Below are positions 35,477 through 44,697 of a stretch of DNA of 64,000 nucleotides, piece by piece. The stretch is from Colwellia sp. (GTDB taxonomy: Bacteria; Pseudomonadota; Gammaproteobacteria; Enterobacterales; Alteromonadaceae). Under the pieces are notes generated by a model that was not told the origin of the DNA, made no database searches, and was given only the letters and a program-made list of their open reading frames with translations. A program made the translations under genes and the position numbers. Location of the stretch: positions 1 through 64,000 of the forward strand of contig JAPYOP010000008.1 of the NCBI GenBank assembly GCA_029938115.1, given 5' to 3'. How positions within the stretch are numbered: position 1 is the stretch's first letter; every line of letters starts with the position of its first letter.

Positions 35477-37870
35477 TTACTCTTCACCACCTTCTAGTAG
35501 TTCAGCAAAATGAGACAATTTTTCTAGTGCTAAGCCATGGACTGATTTTCTAGGATATCTACCTGTACTATTCATATCACCTGCGGTGGTCGACATTAAT
35601 AACTCTAACGCTTGATCGATTGTTTCTACCGCATAAATTGCAAATTCACTTCGCGCCACGGCTTCAATCACTTCAGTATTAAGCATCAAATTTATCACGT
35701 TGGTTTTAGGAATAATGACGCCTTGTTTACCTGTTAAGCCTTTATCTTTACAAAGCTGAAAGAATCCTTCAATTTTCTCATTAACGCCACCAATTGACTG
35801 CACTTCACCATGTTGATTAATAGAACCAGTAATCGCCAAACTTTGGTCGATAGGCAATAAAGTGATTGCAGAAATTAGTGCGCAAAGTTCAGCCATTGAG
35901 GCGCTATCTCCATCGATATGTCCATAAGATTGCTCTATGGCGATATTGGCCGAAATAGCTACTGGGAAATTCTGTCCATATTTATGCCCCAAATAACCAG
36001 TTAATAACAATACGCCTTTGGAATGAATAGATTTACCTAAATCAACTTCACCTTCTATATCAGTCACCCCTTGGCTACCCGCATAAACGGTTGCGGTAAT
36101 ACGCGCAGGTGTACCAAAAACACTATCACCAATTTCTAATACGGTTAAACCATTCACCTTTCCAACAAAGTTACCCTCTGTGTTGATTAGTACTTGTTGC
36201 TCTTTAATTTCATCAAGCCAGATTTCACTTAATCGACCTGTGCGACGCTTTTTCGCAGCTAATGCCATAGCAATGTGATTGGCGGTTAATGCTCCTTTAT
36301 CACCACTTTTATTCCAGCAATAATTAGCCTCATCTAATAAATCATTTACTTGCACGATATTGGCCGAAATTTTATGCTGATGTTCAGCTCTTCGTAGCGC
36401 ATAGCGAACCAGTTCAAGTACTGCTTCATCTTCAATTTCTGGATAATTATTTTTAAAGGCTCTTTGACGGATTAAATTACTAAAAGCGACTAAGTTTTCA
36501 TCGTTCTTATCTAAATGACGGTCAAAGTCAGCCAAAACCCTAAAGAGCTCAGTAAACTCTTGATCATAATCTTGCAATGTGTAATAAATTTCTGCATCAC
36601 CGAGTAAAATCACTTTTACTTGCAGTGGAATTTTTTCAGGTTGCAAGCTGAAAGCACCTGGCTGGCTTATCTCAGAATAAGGGTTTTCTATGGTTATTTG
36701 CCCTGTTTTTAAAGCCAACTTCAAACGAGACCAAACAAGAGGTTGAGTAAGCAGCTTTTCCACATCAAGCAGTAAATAACCACCGTTTGCCTTATGTAAA
36801 GCGCCAGGTCGAATCAATCGGTAACTGGTATAACTACTGCCCTGAAAGCTGGAAAAATCAACATGGCCAAAAAGGTTCTGATAGGTTGGATTTTGCTCAT
36901 AAACAACTGGAGCACCATCGTTAAGATCTCTTGGCACTAATAAATTAGGTAAAAAGCGCTCAACCATTAATTTTCGTAACTCTTTCTCGTTTGGCGCATC
37001 GTCTTCATCACTTACTAAAATCTCTAATGATGCATCAACAATATGCGCTTTAACTTTACTCAAATACTTCAACACCCCCTTATTCTCACTAAACTCTTGC
37101 TCTAGTTCTGATAAATAAGGCTTAATTGCTTGCTCTGCTGTGTCATTTTTCAACTGCCTTAATTCATTAGATGACTCTCGCTTCCATAAGGGTAACTCGA
37201 GTAATTGCTCGGCGAGCACGACTTCAAGCTCCGACAGTAATTGATAAAACTTAGCTCTCTCACTTTCATTTATACTAGCGAACTCTTTATCATTTAATGG
37301 TTTACCATCAACTAACGGCGAGAAACCTACTTCACCATTTTCTTCATATAAGGAAACATTGCTTTTTAAAGCTATCTCTTCAACAGCACCAATAGCTTCA
37401 TCATATTTTTTATTAAAATCACGATCTATCGCTGACTTTTGCCTTTGGTAAGCAGGGTTGTCAAAAATTTCAGGGAATAAATCCATTAACTCATCAATAA
37501 ATTTATTTATTCGTGAAAGCAGTTGTTTTCCATCACCAGGATTGACGTAAAGCTTATAAGGCGCGTGATTTTCATCAAAATTATTGATGTAACACCACTC
37601 CGCTGGCGCAGCTTGCTCTTTGGCCAGGTCGGTTAATAACTGTTTGATTAACGTTTGTCTACCAGTACCATGTTCGCCCATAGCAAAAACATTGAAACCT
37701 ACTGCCGACATTGAAAGACCAAAATTTAAAGCTTCTTTAGCACGCTCATGACCGACAAATGTCTGCGCTATTTTACTCGGGTGCTGTTTTTGAGAGAAAA
37801 GCTCAGGAACTAGAGTAGAGCTAAGTTGTGAAGAGGTAAGTTTACAATGCAAAGCAGGCGTTGTGATCAT
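35477..37870 (-). CDS. Lon-like ATP-dependent protease (AAA_32 / LonB-YcbZ type)
   Basis: A 797-aa AAA+ protease. The Walker A region reads GEHGTGRQT (G65-T73), with Arg in place of the usual Lys. From memory this is common in the bacterial LonB-like/YcbZ family. A long helical insertion (about 130-290) follows. Walker B-like YLLLDVEKLL and later AAA elements precede a C-terminal S16 protease domain (about 560-780). The catalytic Ser is in HIDGDSASMAELCALISA and the Lys in GGVNEKIEGFF. There is no N-terminal LAN substrate domain, unlike classical Lon. Confidence 0.88.
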   Translation of the reverse strand: MITTPALHCKLTSSQLSSTLVPELFSQKQHPSKIAQTFVGHERAKEALNFGLSMSAVGFNVFAMGEHGTGRQTLIKQLLTDLAKEQAAPAEWCYINNFDENHAPYKLYVNPGDGKQLLSRINKFIDELMDLFPEIFDNPAYQRQKSAIDRDFNKKYDEAIGAVEEIALKSNVSLYEENGEVGFSPLVDGKPLNDKEFASINESERAKFYQLLSELEVVLAEQLLELPLWKRESSNELRQLKNDTAEQAIKPYLSELEQEFSENKGVLKYLSKVKAHIVDASLEILVSDEDDAPNEKELRKLMVERFLPNLLVPRDLNDGAPVVYEQNPTYQNLFGHVDFSSFQGSSYTSYRLIRPGALHKANGGYLLLDVEKLLTQPLVWSRLKLALKTGQITIENPYSEISQPGAFSLQPEKIPLQVKVILLGDAEIYYTLQDYDQEFTELFRVLADFDRHLDKNDENLVAFSNLIRQRAFKNNYPEIEDEAVLELVRYALRRAEHQHKISANIVQVNDLLDEANYCWNKSGDKGALTANHIAMALAAKKRRTGRLSEIWLDEIKEQQVLINTEGNFVGKVNGLTVLEIGDSVFGTPARITATVYAGSQGVTDIEGEVDLGKSIHSKGVLLLTGYLGHKYGQNFPVAISANIAIEQSYGHIDGDSASMAELCALISAITLLPIDQSLAITGSINQHGEVQSIGGVNEKIEGFFQLCKDKGLTGKQGVIIPKTNVINLMLNTEVIEAVARSEFAIYAVETIDQALELLMSTTAGDMNSTGRYPRKSVHGLALEKLSHFAELLEGGEE

Positions 37871-37985
37871 GTATATCCTTTAGAAAATATGCTTTTTTTG
37901 AATAGAGAAAGCTATGTAACTAGTCTACTAGTTAAGCGCTTTACTAACAATAATAAGTCCTAACAATATAAGAACTAACTAAAAA

Positions 37986-38471
37986 TTAAGGATCAAGCGG
38001 TAAGCGAGTATAGCTGTCACCACTACATTTCACACATGCACTCACTTCGCTAACATGGGTAATATGTGTTTTTTCATCACATTGCTGACAAACTAGTTCA
38101 CCAAAACCGATAACATCACCCGTTTTGTATATACCATCGTGCTCAAAATCTTCTACTAGTTCGGCCCATTCAACTTGTGATTTATCGGTTAATTGAGCCA
38201 AGTTTGACCATAACGTTTCATTAAGCAGCCCCAAGTAAATAGAATGTTGTGCTTGCGATTGATTCTGCTTGTAGAAATCATGCAAGTCATACTTTAAATT
38301 ATCGGTAAATTGATTTACTTTTTCTTCTGACATATTTTCAGCTGCTTTAGCATACAATTTAGCTTGCTTAACTAGTTCAGTAACCCTAGGTTTTTGCAGC
38401 GCTTTCATTTCATCAAGCCAGTTACTAAGACCTTGATAAATTTCCATAAGATATTCTTTTTTATTGGTCAT
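37986..38471 (-). CDS. Zinc-ribbon protein of the YbeL (DUF1451) family
   Basis: A 161-aa protein with a long helical N-terminal part (about 1-105) and a C-terminal zinc ribbon (CQQC about 30 residues before the end, then CVKC). It is divergent from leuS, as ybeL is in E. coli, which supports the family call. The family has no established function. The helical part is rich in Lys and Glu and may form a coiled coil. Confidence 0.82.
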   Translation of the reverse strand: MTNKKEYLMEIYQGLSNWLDEMKALQKPRVTELVKQAKLYAKAAENMSEEKVNQFTDNLKYDLHDFYKQNQSQAQHSIYLGLLNETLWSNLAQLTDKSQVEWAELVEDFEHDGIYKTGDVIGFGELVCQQCDEKTHITHVSEVSACVKCSGDSYTRLPLDP

Positions 38472-38536
38472 GATGCTTTCCTTTGAAAATTGCTATTTAT
38501 CCTTTCTAATAGTATAGACAAAATTAGCAATTTAGC

Positions 38537-38566
38537 TTGTTGTTAACTAGCCAGATAAGGTATTCT
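38537..38566 (+). promoter_or_regulatory. Possible leuS promoter
   Basis: TTGTTG (38537-38542) lies 18 nt from TATTCT (38561-38566), which would leave a leader of about 120 nt to leuS. An alternative -10 TATACT about 40 nt downstream lacks a matching -35. This is the weakest of the promoter calls. Confidence 0.3.
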
Positions 38567-38692
38567 ATCGCAATAATTTAAGCTCAAGTTTATTGCGTGT
38601 TTTATACTAACTTTGCGGTTAGATAAGTAGATAAAACAAGTAAAAATGAGACCTGAGCATAACACCTAAACACAGCGTTCGAGAAACCATTA

Positions 38693-41338
38693 ATGGAAGC
38701 CATTTATAATCCCCAAGCGATTGAAACCACAGTACAAAACTTTTGGACTGATAACGACACTTTTAAAGCCGTTGAAGATGACAGCAAAGAAAAATTTTAC
38801 TGCTTAGCCATGTTCCCATACCCTAGTGGTCGATTACACATGGGTCATGTACGTAATTACAGTTTGGGTGATGTTATTTCTCGCTACCAACGTATGCAAG
38901 GTAAAAATGTTATGCAACCTATGGGTTGGGATGCGTTTGGTTTACCTGCTGAAAATGCTGCAATTAAAAACAAAAGTGCTCCGGGCACATGGACTTATCA
39001 AAATATTGATTATATGCGCAACCAACTAAAGTCATTAGGTTTTGGTTACGATTGGAGCAGAGAACTAGCAACCTGTAAGCAAGATTATTACCGCTGGGAA
39101 CAATGGTTTTTTACTAAGCTTTATGAAAAAGGCATGGTTTATAAGAAAAATTCCACAGTAAATTGGGATCCTGTTGACCAAACTGTATTAGCTAACGAAC
39201 AAGTAATTGATGGTCGCGGTTGGCGCTCAGGTGCAATTGTTGAGAAAAGAGCAATTCCGCAATGGTTTATTAAAATTACCGATTATGCACAAGAACTACT
39301 TGATGATTTGGACCAGTTAACTGACTGGCCTGAACAAGTTAAAACTATGCAGCGTAACTGGATTGGTCGCTCACAAGGCATTGATATGACCTTTCAAGTT
39401 GAGGGTTTAGTTGAAGGTAAAAAAGCCAACTTTGATATTTACACTACACGTCCAGACACTTTAATGGGCGTTACTTATGTAGCGCTTGCTGCTGAACATC
39501 CATTAGCGCTTATTGCTTCAAAAGAAAATGCTGCAAAAGGAAATAACGAGCTAGCTGACTTTATTCAAGAATGTAAGGGAAATCAAACCACTGAAGCTGA
39601 TATGGCGGCAATGGAGAAAAAAGGGGTTGATACTGGTCTTAAAGCTATACACCCACTGACGGGTAAATTAGTACCTGTTTGGGCTGCTAACTTTGTCTTG
39701 ATGGATTACGGCTCAGGCGCAGTAATGTCAGTTCCGGGACATGATCAACGAGATTATGAATTCGCTACAAAGTATAGCCTTGAAATAACACAAGTAATTA
39801 AAGGCCAAGAGAGTGATGACGCTAATATTTCTGATATCAGCAAAGCAGCTATCACTGAAAAAGGCGAGTTAATCAACTCTGGTGAGTTTGACGGATTAGA
39901 TTTTGAGCAAGCTTTTGAAGCCATCAGTAATAAATTAATTGCTGAAAATAAAGGCAAAATAACCACCAATTTCCGTTTACGTGATTGGGGCGTTTCTCGT
40001 CAACGTTATTGGGGCACACCAATCCCAATGATCAACCTTGCCAATGGTGAATCTGTACCTGTTCCTGAGAACGAATTACCGGTAGTATTGCCTGAAGATG
40101 TGGTAATGAACGGTGTAACCTCACCGATAAAAGATGACCCAGAATGGGCAAAAACCACCTTTAATGGTGAAGATGCCCTACGAGAAACGGATACTTTTGA
40201 TACTTTCATGGAATCATCTTGGTATTACGCTCGTTATTGTTCACCAAACGATGATAGCCAAATGATAGATCCTGCTAAGGCCAATTATTGGCTGCCTGTT
40301 GATCAATATATTGGCGGTATTGAACATGCTATTTTACATTTACTTTATTCTCGCTTCTTTCATAAATTATTGCGTGATGTGGGCTTAGTACAATGTGATG
40401 AACCATACAAAAAATTGTTGTGCCAAGGCATGGTATTAGCCGACACTTATTACCGTGAAGCTGACAATGGCGCACAAGATTGGATTGCGCCAAGTGATGT
40501 TGACGTAGAACGAGATGACAAAGGTCATGTAACATCTGCTATTAGCAAAATTGATGGTAAACCAGTTATTTCAGCGGGCATGAGTAAAATGTCTAAGTCA
40601 AAAAATAACGGTATTGATCCACAATCAGTTATTAATAGATACGGTGCGGATACGGTACGTTTATTTATTATGTTTACTTCACCACCAGAGCAAACCTTAG
40701 AATGGTCTGACGCAGGTGTTGAAGGGGCGTATCGCTTTGTAAAGCGTGTTTATAAAATTGTCCATGACTTTGTTGAAATAAATAGTACTCAAGCCAACAA
40801 TGGTGATATTTCTTCAACTCAAGATTTGAAGTTAAGTTCAGATCAGAAAAATCTTCGCCGAGAACTACATAAAACAATTGCCAAAGTAACCGATGATATT
40901 GGTCGTCGTAATACTTTTAATACCGCAATTGCTGCCATCATGGAATTAATGAACCACTTAAGCAAAGCACCAATGACAACAACTGAAGACAAAGCAGTAA
41001 TGCTTGAGTCTCTGCGCGCAGTGGTATTAATGCTAACGCCTATCACACCACATATGTGTCATTATTTATGGTCTCAAATAGGTGATAGTAAAGAATCGGT
41101 TGAAAATGCCCAATGGCCAATCGTTGATGATAGCGCTTTAGTAGAAGATGAAAAACTTATCATCGTGCAAGTTAACGGTAAGTTACGCGCCAAAATAACA
41201 GTTGCGGCTGATGCGAGTAAAGAAACAGTTGAAGAGTTAGGCTTAAATGATGAACACGTACTGAAATTTACCGATGGTAAAACAGTTCGTAAAATTATTT
41301 ATATTCCAGGAAGATTACTGAACATTGTGGCCAATTAA
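38693..41338 (+). CDS. leuS: Leucyl-tRNA synthetase
   Basis: An 881-aa class I synthetase that charges tRNA-Leu. The HIGH motif is HMGH (49-52, in [16 protein letters not shown]) and the KMSKS motif is KMSKS near 632. The CP1 editing domain (about 225-420) contains [20 protein letters not shown]. The C-terminal anticodon-binding and tail domains are present. It is slightly longer than E. coli LeuS (860). It heads the cluster leading to dacA. Confidence 0.98.
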   Translation: MEAIYNPQAIETTVQNFWTDNDTFKAVEDDSKEKFYCLAMFPYPSGRLHMGHVRNYSLGDVISRYQRMQGKNVMQPMGWDAFGLPAENAAIKNKSAPGTWTYQNIDYMRNQLKSLGFGYDWSRELATCKQDYYRWEQWFFTKLYEKGMVYKKNSTVNWDPVDQTVLANEQVIDGRGWRSGAIVEKRAIPQWFIKITDYAQELLDDLDQLTDWPEQVKTMQRNWIGRSQGIDMTFQVEGLVEGKKANFDIYTTRPDTLMGVTYVALAAEHPLALIASKENAAKGNNELADFIQECKGNQTTEADMAAMEKKGVDTGLKAIHPLTGKLVPVWAANFVLMDYGSGAVMSVPGHDQRDYEFATKYSLEITQVIKGQESDDANISDISKAAITEKGELINSGEFDGLDFEQAFEAISNKLIAENKGKITTNFRLRDWGVSRQRYWGTPIPMINLANGESVPVPENELPVVLPEDVVMNGVTSPIKDDPEWAKTTFNGEDALRETDTFDTFMESSWYYARYCSPNDDSQMIDPAKANYWLPVDQYIGGIEHAILHLLYSRFFHKLLRDVGLVQCDEPYKKLLCQGMVLADTYYREADNGAQDWIAPSDVDVERDDKGHVTSAISKIDGKPVISAGMSKMSKSKNNGIDPQSVINRYGADTVRLFIMFTSPPEQTLEWSDAGVEGAYRFVKRVYKIVHDFVEINSTQANNGDISSTQDLKLSSDQKNLRRELHKTIAKVTDDIGRRNTFNTAIAAIMELMNHLSKAPMTTTEDKAVMLESLRAVVLMLTPITPHMCHYLWSQIGDSKESVENAQWPIVDDSALVEDEKLIIVQVNGKLRAKITVAADASKETVEELGLNDEHVLKFTDGKTVRKIIYIPGRLLNIVAN

Positions 41339-41339
41339 T

Positions 41340-41909
41340 ATGAGCTCATCGTGGAGTTCTTTGGTAAGTCGATGCTCGTTTCGACAATTTTCGCAGCAAG
41401 CTACGATCTACAAGCGACTCATAATCGCTTTTACTTTATCAAGTTTACTTACCGCTTGCGGTTTTCACTTACGCGGTGATTATCTGCTTAGCGATGAGCT
41501 GCAAACCTTGTATGTTAGTTCAAGTGATGTTCATGGTGAATTAACACGCTTAGTTAAGCTGCATTTATCTCGTAATCAGGTGAAGGTGCTAAAACACAAA
41601 AGTGCAAAAACACCTGAGCTACGTATTATTTCAGATAAGCTTGATAGAAGAACTTTATCCGTATTTAACAATGGTCAAGTAGCTGAATATGAATTGATTT
41701 ATGCTGTGCATTATCAATTACGCTTTGGCTCTGATGAAGTAGGACAAAATGAAGAACCGCAAGATTTTCGTTTCGAGTTGAACCGAGATTATCAAGATGA
41801 TCCTAATTTTGCTTTAGCAAAATCTCGCGAGTTATCATTATTATTAAGTGAAATGAGGCAATCTGCTGCAGATAAGATTTTGCGTGACCTGGCAAGAATC
41901 CAACGGTAG
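41340..41909 (+). CDS. lptE: LPS-assembly lipoprotein LptE
   Basis: About 189 aa from ATG 41340, one base after the leuS stop. A TTG start 15 nt upstream, overlapping leuS, is possible but less likely. The lipobox LLTACGFHLRG gives the lipidated cysteine at about residue 40; the 26-residue polar stretch before the hydrophobic core is unusually long. The first mature residues CGFHLRG are the LptE hallmark. LptE plugs the LptD barrel that inserts lipopolysaccharide into the outer membrane. Confidence 0.92.
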   Translation: MSSSWSSLVSRCSFRQFSQQATIYKRLIIAFTLSSLLTACGFHLRGDYLLSDELQTLYVSSSDVHGELTRLVKLHLSRNQVKVLKHKSAKTPELRIISDKLDRRTLSVFNNGQVAEYELIYAVHYQLRFGSDEVGQNEEPQDFRFELNRDYQDDPNFALAKSRELSLLLSEMRQSAADKILRDLARIQR

Positions 41910-41957
41910 GCTCACGTCCTAAATAATTACAATTCTTAGGTAAGTAAAAAGGTTTTC

Positions 41958-43019
41958 ATGAAAATTTATCATAACCAATTACAACAAACATTATCACAAG
42001 ATTTTAAACCTGTGTGGTTGGTTTTTGGTGATGAACCTTGGCAACAAAATGATAGTTTAATAAAAATAAGAAAACATGCTCAGCAGCAAGGTTTTAGTGA
42101 AATAATTCGCTTTAGTAGCGACAATAAATTTGATTGGCAACAACTCATTGATGAATATCAGTCAATGAGTTTATTTGCCAATCAGCGCATTATTGAAGTG
42201 GAATTTTCTACAATAAAAATTGGCGATAACGGCAACAAAGCTTTATTAGCCTTAAGTGAAATAATTAAGAAAAACGCCTCTTTGCAAGATGTTATTTTTA
42301 TTTTTTATGGTGGAAAACTAGATGGACCAAGCGCTAATAGAAAGTGGTTTAAAACATTATCTCAGCTAGGGTGTTATTTACCTTTATACGATATCGATGT
42401 TAAAGGTTTACCAAGATGGCTACAAACCCAAGCGAGAAATATTAACGTTAACCTTGCGCCAGAAGTCTCATCGTTATTAATAGAACTCTTTGAGGGTAAT
42501 TTACCCGCCTTAGAACAAGAACTGCAAAAGCTTTCATTGCTCTTTCCTAATAACCACCAAATCAGCTTAACTGATGCTGAACAATTAGTGATCAAACAAG
42601 CTAAGTTTAATCCTTTTCAAATCATTGATGCTTTATTACAAGGTGATTGTAAAAAGTGTGTAGTAATGTTGGATCAACTACAGCAAGAAGGCACAGCTGT
42701 AGGACAAATCATTTGGGTATTTCATAAAGAAATTAATCAATTATACTCAATGTTAAGTAAGCTAGCACAGGGTAAACAGCTCAATGATCTATATAAAGAA
42801 TATCGAATTTGGGATAAACGTAAACCGTTATACCAAAATGCGCTAAGTCACATAAGCCTTAAAAATGTTAAACGAGCAATGTCACGACTTGCTGATATTG
42901 ATTTGATAAGTAAAACTAGCAGCGAATTCAATGCTTTTGTGCTGTTATCAGATCTTTGTTTAACACTTTATCATGGGGAAACCATGCAGCACTTTTCACT
43001 AAACTACGAATATAATTAG
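41958..43019 (+). CDS. holA: DNA polymerase III subunit delta
   Basis: A 353-aa clamp-loader wrench subunit that opens the beta clamp. The start of the family pattern is visible in PVWLVFGDEPWQQNDSLIKI (about 17-37), then QSMSLFANQRIIEVEF (the beta-binding region), KRWL-like WLQTQARNINVNL and the C-terminal collar domain. It is preceded by AAAAGG about 8 nt before the ATG and follows lptE as in E. coli. Confidence 0.95.
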   Translation: MKIYHNQLQQTLSQDFKPVWLVFGDEPWQQNDSLIKIRKHAQQQGFSEIIRFSSDNKFDWQQLIDEYQSMSLFANQRIIEVEFSTIKIGDNGNKALLALSEIIKKNASLQDVIFIFYGGKLDGPSANRKWFKTLSQLGCYLPLYDIDVKGLPRWLQTQARNINVNLAPEVSSLLIELFEGNLPALEQELQKLSLLFPNNHQISLTDAEQLVIKQAKFNPFQIIDALLQGDCKKCVVMLDQLQQEGTAVGQIIWVFHKEINQLYSMLSKLAQGKQLNDLYKEYRIWDKRKPLYQNALSHISLKNVKRAMSRLADIDLISKTSSEFNAFVLLSDLCLTLYHGETMQHFSLNYEYN

Positions 43020-43053
43020 TAATGAACATTGTAAATCATGAGTACAACTCGTT

Positions 43054-43713
43054 ATGAATAGTATTGGAATTTTGGGAGGTACTTTTGATCCTGTCCACTT
43101 AGGCCATACCCTACCAGCTAAAGTTGTTGCTAAGCATTTATCATTAGATAAAATATTACTCATTCCTGCCAGCATTCCACCTCATAAAGCTAACCCTAAC
43201 ATCAGTGCTAAACACCGAGTTGAAATGGTTAAGCTAGCTTGTGAAACCGAGCCTTTATTCAACTGTGATGATCGTGAATTAAATCGCGATGGACACTCTT
43301 TTACTGTTGATACTTTAGTAGAATTATTACAAACCTATCCAAACACGTGCTTGTATTTCATTATAGGATTAGATTCTTTACTTACTTTTACTACATGGCA
43401 TAAGTATCAAGAAATTTTGTCTCTGTGCCATTTAGTGGTAAATACACGACCAAATTATCAATTAAACACACTCAACCAAGCAACAAAAGCATTACTTAAT
43501 AAACATCAAGTCGAAAGTGTTCAGTCACTCAGGGCTAATAACTCAGGCGGTATTCTACTACTCCCGAGTAGCTTGCCTAATTATGATAAACAACTGAACA
43601 TCAACACTTCCTCTAGCGAAATTAGACAACGATTAATTAATGATCAAAGTTGTGAGAATCTACTTGCCCCAAGCGTATTAGCTTTTATCAACAAAAATAA
43701 GCTTTATCGTTAA
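43054..43713 (+). CDS. nadD: Nicotinate-nucleotide adenylyltransferase
   Basis: A 219-aa enzyme forming deamido-NAD from nicotinate mononucleotide and ATP. The nucleotidyltransferase signature GGTFDPVHLGHT (HxGH type) is at about 8-19, PHK in IPASIPPHKANPN at about 45, and the C-terminal SSSEIRQRL motif at about 190. The stop codon overlaps the -35 of the next promoter. Confidence 0.96.
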   Translation: MNSIGILGGTFDPVHLGHTLPAKVVAKHLSLDKILLIPASIPPHKANPNISAKHRVEMVKLACETEPLFNCDDRELNRDGHSFTVDTLVELLQTYPNTCLYFIIGLDSLLTFTTWHKYQEILSLCHLVVNTRPNYQLNTLNQATKALLNKHQVESVQSLRANNSGGILLLPSSLPNYDKQLNINTSSSEIRQRLINDQSCENLLAPSVLAFINKNKLYR

Positions 43714-43738
43714 CGGTTACGCCAAAAAGTGTTATAAT
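43710..43738 (+). promoter_or_regulatory. Promoter of the rsfS-rlmH-mrdAB segment
   Basis: A perfect TATAAT (43733-43738) preceded by TGT forms an extended -10. TTAACG (43710-43715) stands 17 nt upstream and overlaps the nadD stop codon. The 152-nt gap after nadD is the longest in the cluster up to mrdB, which fits an internal promoter. Confidence 0.65.
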
Positions 43739-43865
43739 TGTTAGCTTATACTTTTTTAATTGTAGCTCGTATCTTATTAAATCTTAGTCAGATAAGAAAA
43801 TAATATAAGAATACGACACTTATCGGTGATTTATTCCCGAATGAAACAATAAACTTTACATTAGG

Positions 43866-44195
43866 ATGAACACTTTGCAAACCGAAAAACTTAACGCATT
43901 TGTAATCGAAAAACTTGAAGACATGAAGGGTAGAGATATTATTTCTCTTCACATTGGCGACAAAGCTAGCTTTGCAGACTATATGGTTATCTGTTCAGGT
44001 AACTCAAACCGTCATGTTAAATCCATAGCGCAAAATGTTGCCATGGAATGCCGTGCTGCTGGCGTAGAGCCAAGAGGTATGGAAGGTAATGATGTTGGTG
44101 AATGGTCACTCGTAGATTTAGGCGATATTATTGTTCATGTTATGACTGATGAACAGCGTGATAAATATAATCTTGAACAGTTATGGGCCGAGTAA
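43866..44195 (+). CDS. rsfS: Ribosomal silencing factor RsfS
   Basis: A 109-aa protein that binds ribosomal protein uL14 and blocks subunit joining in starved cells. It has the family pattern FVIEKLEDMKGRDIISLHIG, ADYMVICSGNSNRHVKSIA and WSLVDLGDIIVHVMTDEQRD. A TTG at 43875 (LQTEKL...) may be the true start: it aligns with the E. coli N-terminus and has AGGA 9 nt upstream, whereas the ATG at 43866 is too close to that sequence. Confidence 0.94.
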   Translation: MNTLQTEKLNAFVIEKLEDMKGRDIISLHIGDKASFADYMVICSGNSNRHVKSIAQNVAMECRAAGVEPRGMEGNDVGEWSLVDLGDIIVHVMTDEQRDKYNLEQLWAE

Positions 44196-44223
44196 TAGTT
44201 CTATTGACTAACTAAAGCAATTT

Positions 44224-44694
44224 ATGAAATTAACGTTATATGCTGTTGGCACTAAAATGCCTGCTTGGGTTACGCAAGGCTTTAATGAATATGCTCGCCG
44301 CTTCCCTCGTGATTTATCGTTTAACTTAGTTGAAGTTTCAGCCGGAAAACGCGGTAAAAATGCAGACATCATCCGTATTTTAGAAAAGGAAGGCGAACAA
44401 TTACTTGCCGCTATTCCTAAAGGCAGCCGTATTGTTACTCTAGAAGTTGAAGGAAAACCTTGGACTACACCACAACTTGCCAAGCAACTAGAACGCTGGC
44501 AATTTGATGGCAGAGATGTAGCACTGCTTGTCGGTGGTCCCGAAGGCTTAGCGCCTGCGTGTATCAAAGCAAGCGAGCAAAAGTGGTCTTTATCACCATT
44601 AACTTTACCCCATCCTATGGTTAGAATTCTAATTGGTGAAAGTTTATACCGCGCTTGGAGTATTAATAACAATCACCCATATCATCGAGAATAG
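44224..44694 (+). CDS. rlmH: 23S rRNA pseudouridine-1915 N3-methyltransferase RlmH
   Basis: A 156-aa SPOUT-family methyltransferase that modifies m3-pseudouridine at position 1915 of 23S rRNA. The SAM-binding knot shows [20 protein letters not shown] and [20 protein letters not shown]. The C-terminus NNNHPYHRE is the usual ending. It follows rsfS by 28 nt and ends 3 nt before mrdA. Confidence 0.97.
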   Translation: MKLTLYAVGTKMPAWVTQGFNEYARRFPRDLSFNLVEVSAGKRGKNADIIRILEKEGEQLLAAIPKGSRIVTLEVEGKPWTTPQLAKQLERWQFDGRDVALLVGGPEGLAPACIKASEQKWSLSPLTLPHPMVRILIGESLYRAWSINNNHPYHRE

Positions 44695-44697
44695 CTA

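Noticed and set aside
44208-44672. 154-codon minus-strand open frame over rlmH
   Set aside because: It is fully antisense to rlmH, whose family motifs are intact.
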